The notes under the pieces: model-generated
What the model was told of the DNA's origin: nothing
The model's database searches: none
The model's input: only the letters and a program-made list of their open reading frames with translations
Shown here: positions 27,101 to 36,100 of the stretch, in pieces
Numbering within the stretch: position 1 is the first letter of the stretch
Layout: every line of letters begins with the position of its first letter
Program-made: the position numbers and the translations under genes
NCBI GenBank assembly: GCA_965220985.1
Contig: OZ244854.1
Coordinates: forward strand, 2,914,001-2,978,000
Length of the DNA stretch: 64,000 bases
DNA from: JAPPHA01 sp965220985
GTDB lineage: Bacteria; Pseudomonadota; Alphaproteobacteria; Rhodobacterales; Rhodobacteraceae
Direction: 5' to 3'

Positions 27101-30100
27101 GGTGAACGGTTACGGTGCGAGCGCGGCGACGGATGCACTGACTGCGACGACGCTTGGAGGGCCTTCGAGACCAGTCGACTTTGCCGCTGCTGCGGGTGCC
27201 GGCAATGTTGTCCTGACCTGGTCCGATCCTTCGGACGACAGCATCACGAAGTACCAGCTTCGCTGGAAGGCGGGTTCGAGCTTCGCGGCCGGCGACGACC
27301 TGTGGACGGACATTGCGGGCAGCGGTTCGGGGACGACCGGCCACACCGTGAGCGGGCTGAGCGACGGCGTCGAGTACGTGTTCCAGGTCCGCGCGACGGG
27401 TTCCTCGGGCATCGGTCAGGCCTCGGACGAGGTGACGGCGGTTCCCAGCATCTGCATTGGCAGCGTCGCGGTCGCGGGGTTCACCAGTCGGAACATCGTT
27501 CGCGATTGCAGCACTCTGCTGGGACTGAAGGACGAGCTGCGCGGGAGCAAGAGCCTCAACTGGAGCCCTTCGGTTTCGATGACCTCTTGGAAGGGCCTGT
27601 GGACCATCTTTCCCTACGGGCTGTATGGCCTGGAGCTGGAGAATGCCGGCTTGACGGGGAGCGTTCCCGGGGAACTGAGCAAGCTTTCAACTTCGATTCT
27701 TCTGGATCTGTCCGGCAATCAGCTGACCGGGAGCATTCCGCCGGAACTGTCCCGGTTTTCGGATCTGGGCACGCTGGACCTGTCCGGCAATCGACTGTCC
27801 GGGAGCATTCCGCCCGAGCTGTCTCGGATTTCGGAGCTGGACACGCTGGACCTGTCCGACAACGATCTGACCGGGAGCATTCCGCCCGAACTGTCTCGGC
27901 TTTCGGAGCTGGACACGCTGAACCTGTCCGGCAATCGACTGACCGGGAGCATTCCGCCCGAACTGGGACGGCTGTCGAAACTGACGTTTCTTCGTTTGTA
28001 CGACAACGATCTGACCGGGAGCATTCCGTCCGAGTTGGGTCAGCTGTCCAAATTGCTGCGGTTCGAGCTGCACGACAACGACCTGACGGGCAGGATTCCG
28101 CCTGAACTGGCCGGTCTTGGCGCGGTGAGGTGGCTCGGCCTGCACGGCAACCGGTTGAGCGGAACGGTGACGCTTTCGCTGTCCCCGGATCGGGTTTCCG
28201 AGAACGGAGGCGCACAGACGGTCTCCGTGACTGCCGCTCTTGACAGGGGCGCGGCCTGGTACCACGGGTTCGACGGACGGCCGCTTTCGATGACGCTCGA
28301 CGTGGGCGCGTCGGGCGACAGCGCTGTTTCGGGCACGGACTACGGTGCCGTGGCGGATCTTCCGCTCTCGATACCGACCAGTTCCGGCGCGGTCAGCGGC
28401 AGCTTCGCCATCACGCCGACGGACAACGCGACAACTGCGGGCGCGAAGACGGTCACGGTCGGTTCCGGCGCGGTGACGGGGGGGCCTCGCATCCAGCTTT
28501 CGGTCGAGAGCGTCAGCTTGGCGATTGGCGACGACGAGAGCGTTCCCGCTGCGCCGTCGGGATTGGCTGCGACCCCGGGCGCGGGTCGGGTCGTGCTGTC
28601 GTGGTCGGATCCTTCGGACGTCAGCATCACGAAGTACCAGCTTCGCTGGAAGGCGGGTTCGAGCTTTGCGGCCGGCGACGACCTGTGGTCGGACATTGCG
28701 GGCAGCGGCTCGGGGACGACGGGTCACACCGTTTCTGGCCTTGCGAACGGCACGCAGTACGTTTTCGAGCTGCGCGCGGTGAGCGGGAACGACCCGAGTG
28801 ACGCCGCGCGGGTATCGGCGACGACCCCGGAGGGCCCGTTGCGGCCGACGGGTCTTGCCGCGACGGCGGGTGCGGGCCAGATCGCTCTTTCCTGGTCCGA
28901 TCCTTCGGACGGCACCATCACGAAGTACCAGCTTCGCTGGAAGGCGGGATCGAGCTTTGCGGCTGGCGACGGCGATCTCTGGGCGGACATTGCCGGCAGC
29001 GGTTCGGGCACGACCGGTCATGCGGTGACCGGACTGAGCAATGACACGCAGTACGTTTTCGAACTTCGCGCGGTGAGCGGGAAGGACGTGGGTGACGCCG
29101 CGAGCGTGTCGGCGACGACGCTCGAGGGTCCATCGAAGCCATCGGGCCTCGCGGCGACGGCGGGTGCGGGCCAGGTCGTTCTTTCCTGGTCCGACCCTTC
29201 GGACGACAGCATCACGAAGTACCAGCTTCGCTGGAAGGCCGGATGGAGCTTTGCGGCTGGCGACGACGTCCTTTGGACGGACATTGCCGGCAGCGGTTCG
29301 GGCACGACCGACCACACGGTGACCGGATTGAGCAACGGCACGCGGTACGTGTTCCAGTTGCGCGCCATGGACGCGAACGGTGCGGGAGCCGCGACGGACA
29401 AGGTCACCGCGACGACGCTCGAGGGCCCATCGAAGCCATCGGGCCTCGCGGCGACGGCGGGTGCGGGCCAGGTCGTTCTTTCCTGGTCCGATCCTTCGGA
29501 CGACAGCATCACGAAGTACCAGCTTCGCTGGAAGGCGGGTTCGAGCTTTGCGGCTGACGACGATCTGTGGTCGGACATCGCCGGAAGTGGTTCGGGGACG
29601 ACCAGCCATGCGGTGACCGGATTGAGCAATGGCACGCAGCACGTGTTCCAGCTACGCGCGGTGAACGCGAACGGCACGGGAGCCGCGACGGACGAGGTCA
29701 TCGCGACGACGCTCGGTCCGCCATCGAAGCCGACGGGTCTTGCGGCGACGGCGGGTGCGGGCCAGATCAGGCTGGTCTGGTCCGATCCTTCGGACGACAG
29801 CATCACGAAGTACCAGCTTCGCTGGAAGGCGGGTTCGAGCTTTGCGGCTGACGACGATCTGTGGGCGGACATTGCGGGCAGCGGCTCGGGCACGACCAGC
29901 CACAGCGTGAGCGGGTTGAGCAACGGCGCGGAACACGTGTTCCAGCTGCGCGCGGTGAACGGTCGCGGCACGAGCGTGGCGACCGATGCAATCCTTGCGA
30001 CGACGCTTGGGGGGCCTTCGAGGCCAGTCGACCTTGTTGCCGCTGCGGGTGTCGGGAAGGTTGTCCTGACCTGGTCCGATCCCTCGGACGACAGCATCAC

Positions 30101-33100
30101 GAAGTACCAGCTTCGCTGGAAGGCGGGTTCGAGCTTTGCGGCTGACGACGACCTGTGGACGGACATAGCGGGCAGCGGTTCGGGCACGACCAGCCACAGC
30201 GTGAGCGGGCTGAGCAACGGCACGGAACATGCCTTTCAGCTGCGCGCTGTGAGCGCGGGCGGGCTGGGTCAGGTTTCGGATGTGGTGACGGCAATTCCAA
30301 GCACCTGTGCCGGCAGCGCTGCGGTCTCGAGGTATAGCGGTCCGGGCATTGTCGACGACTGTCGCGTGCTTCTCGGAATGAAGGACGAGCTGCGCGGGAG
30401 CAAGAGCCTCAACTGGAGTCCTTCGGTTGCGATGAAGTCATGGAATGGCCTGCTTATATCGAGGGCACGGGTCGTTGAACTGAATCTGGAGGACAGCGGT
30501 CTGACGGGGAGGCTCCCTGCTGAACTGGGCCAGCTGCCAGAGTTGCAGCGCTTGATTCTGGGCAGCAATCAGCTGACGGGGAGCATCCCGTCGGAGCTGG
30601 GTCGGTTGTGGAAGCTGGAACGTCTGGATCTGGAACGGAATCGATTGACGGGGAGCATTCCTGCCGAACTGGGTCGTCTGTCGAGGCTGAAGCGTCTGGA
30701 ACTGGACAACAATCAGTTGACCGGGAGCATTCCTGCGGAGCTGGGCCGGCTGTCGGAGCTGGAACGTCTGAAACTGGGCGACAATCGGTTGACGGGGAAC
30801 ATTCCTGCAGAACTGGCGCAATTGCGAAAGGTGAATCGGTATCATTTGCATCTTTCCGACAACAATCTGAGAGGCGCTGTGACGCTTGCGCTTTCCCCGC
30901 GTGTGGTCGACGAAGATGGGGGAGCGCAGACGGTCACTGTCAGTGCAACCCTTGATGCCGGTCTTGCCTGGGCACGTCGGACAACGGAGCAGGATACTCC
31001 TGTGACGGTGACCATCGGCGCGCCGGGCGACAGCGCCGTTTCGGGCACCGACTATGCGACTGTGGCGGCTCTGTCTCTCTCGATCCCCGCCGCTTCCGGC
31101 ACAGGCAGCGGCAGCTTCGCCATCACGCCGACCGACAACGCCACAACTGCCAGCGCGAAGTCGATCACGGTCGATGCTCGCGGCAGGTCAACATTCTGGA
31201 TTCCGCTGTCGGCTGAGAGCGTCATCCTCGTGATCGGAGACGACGAGAGCATTCCTGTTGCGCCAACGAACTTCCGGGCCACGCCGGACAATGGTCAGGC
31301 GTCGCTGGCTTGGGAGTTGCCGACCAATGCTGGCGCTCTTGACAGGGTTCAGTTGCGCTGGAAGGCGACATCCGATCTGCCCTTTGTTGCGTCGGACGGC
31401 TGGATCGACCTTGCGTCGACGGCGGCGGATCACCTGGTGACGGGTCTGAGCAACGGCACGAACTACACCTTCGAGCTGCGGGTCGGCAACGCTTTGGGCG
31501 ACAGCGAGGCGATCGCCGTCACGGCGACGCCCACGGCGGCGCCGTCGAAGCCGACCGGCTTCACGGCCAGCATGGGTGACGGGCAGGTGTCGCTGAACTG
31601 GTCCGATCCCTCGGACAGCAGCATCACGAAGTACCAGCTGCGTCACAAGGCGGGATCGAGCTTCGCCGAGGGCGACGACGACCTTTGGGCGGACATTGCC
31701 GGCAGCGGTTCGGGCACGACCGGCCACACGGTGACCGGCTTGGCGAATGGCACGGAGCACGTGTTCGAGTTGCGGGCGGTGAACGCGAACGGCACCGGGA
31801 GGGTTTCGGATGCGCTCACGGCCACGCCGATATTGCCGATTCCGGGGGCTCTGACATCGCTGAGTGCGGTTGCGTCGGACCGGGACGTGTTGCTGGCTTG
31901 GGAGTTGCCGACCAATGCGAGCGTTCTGGACAAGGTGCAGCTGCGCTGGACACGGGCATCCGCTCTGCCCTTTGATGCGACGGACGGCTGGATCGATCTG
32001 GCGGCGACGGCGGTGACTCATCGGGTGACCGGCTTGAGTGGCGGCATTCGATACGTCTTCGAGCTGCGGGCCAGCAATGCCTCCGGCGACGGCCCGGCGG
32101 TCACCGTGACGACAAGCACTGACACATGGCCTCCGAAGCCGAGCGGCTTCATGGTCAGGGCCGGTGATGGGCGTGTGACGTTGAGCTGGGATGATCCATC
32201 GAACAGCGACATCGGGAGGTACCGGTTGCGTTACAAGGCGGGTTCGAGCTTCGCGGCCGACGACAATCTGTGGGCGTACATTCCCGACAGCGGGTCCGGC
32301 ACGACCGGCCACACGGTGAGCGGGCTGACCAACGGCGTGGAATATGTCTTCCAGATCCTTCCAGTTGGTTTCAGGCAAATCAATGGGTACCTCACGATTT
32401 ATTTTGGCGAGGCCTCGACGCCGCTGACGGCAGTGCCCTCGGCAACGCCAGTGAAGCCGACCGGCTTCAAGGCGCGTGTCGGCGATGGACAGGTGACGTT
32501 GAGCTGGGACGCTCCCTTGAACGACAGCATCACGAAGTACCAGTTGCGTCGCAAGGCGGGTTCGAGCTTCTCCGCAGGCGACGACGATCTTTGGGCGGAC
32601 ATCGCTGGCAGCGGGCCGGACACGACCGGCCACACGGTAAGCGGGCTGACCAACGGGTCGGAACATGTCTTCCAGATCCGCGCGGTGAGCGCCAAGGGCA
32701 CAGGCGCTGTCTCGGCATCTGCGACGGCGACGCCACTGGCGGCGCCGTCGAAGCCGACGGGGCTGACGGTTGCTGTCGGCGACGGCCAGGCAGTGCTGAG
32801 CTGGACGGATCCGTCTGATGACAGCATCACGAAGTACCAGCTGCGCCACAAGGCGGGTTCGAGCTTTGCCGCAGGCGACGACGATCTTTGGGCGGACATT
32901 GCCGGCAGCGGTTCGGGCACCGTCAGGCACGCCTTTTCCGGCCTGACCAACGGCACGGAACACGTGTTCCAGCTTCGCGCGGCGAATGTTTCCGGCGCGG
33001 GCGCGGTTTCGGACGAGGTGACGGCGACGCCGCTGGCGGTGCCGTCCAGGCCGACGAACCTGACGGCCATGGCGAGCTACGGGCAGGTGTCGTTGAGCTG

Positions 33101-36100
33101 GACGCTGCCGAGCGATTCGGGCGTTCTCGACAGGGTTCAGCTGCGCTGGAAGGCAACGTCGGATCTTCCGTTCGTTGGATCGGACAGCTGGACCGGCCTC
33201 GGGGCGACGGCAGTGACGCACCTGGTGAGCGGCCTGACGAGCGGCACCGAGTACACTTTCGAACTGAGAGCCGGAAGCGCCTCCGGCGACGGCGAGGCTG
33301 CCACCGTCACGGCGACTCCCACGCTGGTGCCGTCGAAGCCGGGCGGTTTCGTGGCCACGGCTGGCGACGGTCGCGTTTCGCTGTCGTGGTCCGATCCAGC
33401 GAATGCCAGCATCACGAAGTACCAGTTGCGCCGCAAGGCGGGATCGAGCTTCGTTGCGGACGACGACGGTCTCTGGGCGGACATTGCCGGCAGCGGCTCC
33501 GGCACGACAGGCCACGTCGTGAGCGGATTGGCGAACGGCACGGGCTACGTGTTCGAGTTGCGCGCGGTGAACGCGAGCGGAGCCGGCGCGGTCTCGGATT
33601 CAGCAACCGCCACGCCGGAACTGGCGGTTCCTGAGGCACCGACAGCGCTGAGCGGGATCGGGTCGGACGGTGAGATGCTGCTGAGCTGGGCATTGCCGAC
33701 CAATGCAAGCATGCTCGACAAGATGCAGCTGCGCTGGAAGGCCACGTCAGAACTGCCCTTTGGTGCAGACGACAGCTGGACCGACCTGCCGGCAACGGCG
33801 GTGACGTACCGCGTGAGCGGTCTGACCGACGGTGTGAGCCATACCTTCGAGCTGCGCGGCAGCAATGCGTCCGGCGATGGCGCGTCAGCCAGCTTGACGA
33901 CGCCTGTGCCATTGAAGCCTGCCGGCATCGTGGCAAGGGTTGGCGACGGACAGGTGGCGTTGTCCTGGTCCGATCCGACTGATGACAGCATCACGAAGTA
34001 CCAGCTGCGCTGGAAGGCAGGAGCGAGCTTTGCCCCAGATGACGACCTTTGGGCGGACATTCCGGGCAGCGGTGCGGGCACCGTCAGGCATGCCTTCTCC
34101 GGTCTGTCGAACGGCACGACCCACGTGTTCCAGCTTCGCGCGGTCAATGCTTTCGGCGCGGGGGCTGCATCGGACGAGGTGACGGCGACGCCGCTGACGG
34201 TGCCGGAAGGGCCGACGGGCCTGATGGCCGTGGCGGGCTACAGGGAGATGTCCCTGTCGTGGGATTCGCCGGTCAGCGCGAGCATGGTCGACAAGGTTCA
34301 GCTGCGCTGGAAGGCAACGTCCGACCTTCCGTTCGTCGTGTCGGACGACTGGACCGACCTTGGGGCGGCGACAGTGGCCCACAGGGTGAGCGGTCTGGTC
34401 GGTGGCAGGGAATACGCGTTCGAGCTGAGGTTCGGCAACGTCTCCGGCGAGGGCGATCCAGCATCGGTCAAGGCGGTTCCGCTGGCCGTTCCGGTTGCGC
34501 CGTCGGGCCTGGTCGCGACGCCCGGCTTTGGCCGGGTCGTTCTGTCGTGGTCGGATCCCTCGAACGCCAGCGTCACGAGGTACCAGCTTCGCTGGAAGGC
34601 GGGCTCGGGCTTCGGGGCGGGCGACGACGGCCTGTGGGCGGACATCGAGGGCAGCGGCGCGAGCACGACCGGCCACGTCGTGACCGGGCTGGCGAACGGA
34701 ACGAGGTACGCGTTCGAACTGCGCGCGGTCAACCATAACGGCATTGGCAGGAATTCCGATACAGTCACCGCAACACCGATGTTGCCTCGGCCGTCTGCAC
34801 CGACAGGACTTGCCGCGACGGGAGAGGATGGTCAGGTGGCTTTGAGTTGGAACAATCCGAACGACAGTTCCATCACCGCGTATCAAATTCGCCAGAAAAA
34901 AGGCGCAAGTTTTTCTGATGCAGATACTTGGTCCAATATTGCGGGCAGCAATGCTGACACCACGAGCCACGTGGTGACCGGCATCGAAAATGGCGTGCGA
35001 TATGCCTTTCAGATTCGGTCAGCAAATGCATCCGGCGAAAGCTCTCCATCCGAAACGGTAACGGCGACACCCGGCTTCCGCCCCGGCAGGCCGACCGGAA
35101 TACGGACTCTCGTGGGCAATGCCGAGGTCAGGCTAACTTGGGAAGACCCGTCTGACATTTCGATCAGGAAGTATGAACTGCGCCACACCTCGAACGAAAC
35201 GTTCGGACCAGGAGATACTTGGACCACAATCCATGGGAGTGATGCGACGACGACAAGTCACGTGGTTGCAGGTCTGCTCAATGGAGTCATGCGACGTTTC
35301 GAGATTAGGGCAGAAAATTCGGTTGGCCCGGGACCAGCCTCGGAAGAGGTCTTCGCCACACCTGAGGATCTCGTGCCATCCTTCGGAAAAAGAACAAAAG
35401 ATTACATGATGTTCTTTCAAAACCGAGCGTCGACAAGCAATTTGCCGCATGCTTCGGGTGGTGATGGCAGGCTCACGTATTCGATAACGCCTGATTTGCC
35501 ACAAGGCCTGACTTTTGACACCGATTCGCATCAAGTTGTTGGCGCTCCGACAGGGGCCCAGGATTGGACTGCGTACACCCTGACGGCAACCGACGCCGAC
35601 GGTGACAGTGCAACTTTGACGGTCAACATTATGAGCATCAATAATGGACCGCCCGCTCCCTTCAATTTCACGGCGACGCCAGGTGATGGCGAGATCACGT
35701 TGAGTTGGGAACATCTCGAGGACGATAGTCTCTTCGGGTACCTCCTTGTCTATGCGAAGGGTTCGTCGGCAAAACAAGGACAAGAGGGGTATGCGTATAT
35801 TGATGTCGTGAAATCCCATACTGTGACAGGACTTGATAATGGCGATCAATACGCCTTTCGGCTGCTGCAACGGCTTCCAATCGGTTTTGGACCGGAATTG
35901 TCCGAAACAATCACCGCTACGCCAAATCGCGAACCGGACGAACTCGAAGGCTTTTCTGCCACGGCAGGTGACGGCCGGGTCGAACTGTCCTGGGCCGCGA
36001 AGGGCGACGTGACGCGCTGGGATTATCGGATTCAATCGAATGGCGCATTTGGCCCGTGGCGGTCCATTCCCGGTGACGGGCATTCAACGGCTTACATGGT

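Noticed and set aside
24600..31000. CRISPR or tandem non-coding repeat
   Set aside because: The repeats are 70-300 bp, in frame, and encode FN3 and LRR domains; there are no short palindromic repeats with unique spacers.
24339..34970. Very long minus-strand frames inside the giant gene (for example 27687-29642, 651 codons, and 31188-33515, 775 codons)
   Set aside because: They are antisense shadows of a GC-rich, repetitive coding sequence, rich in Arg/Pro, with repeats mirroring the plus-strand FN3/LRR units and no recognisable domain.
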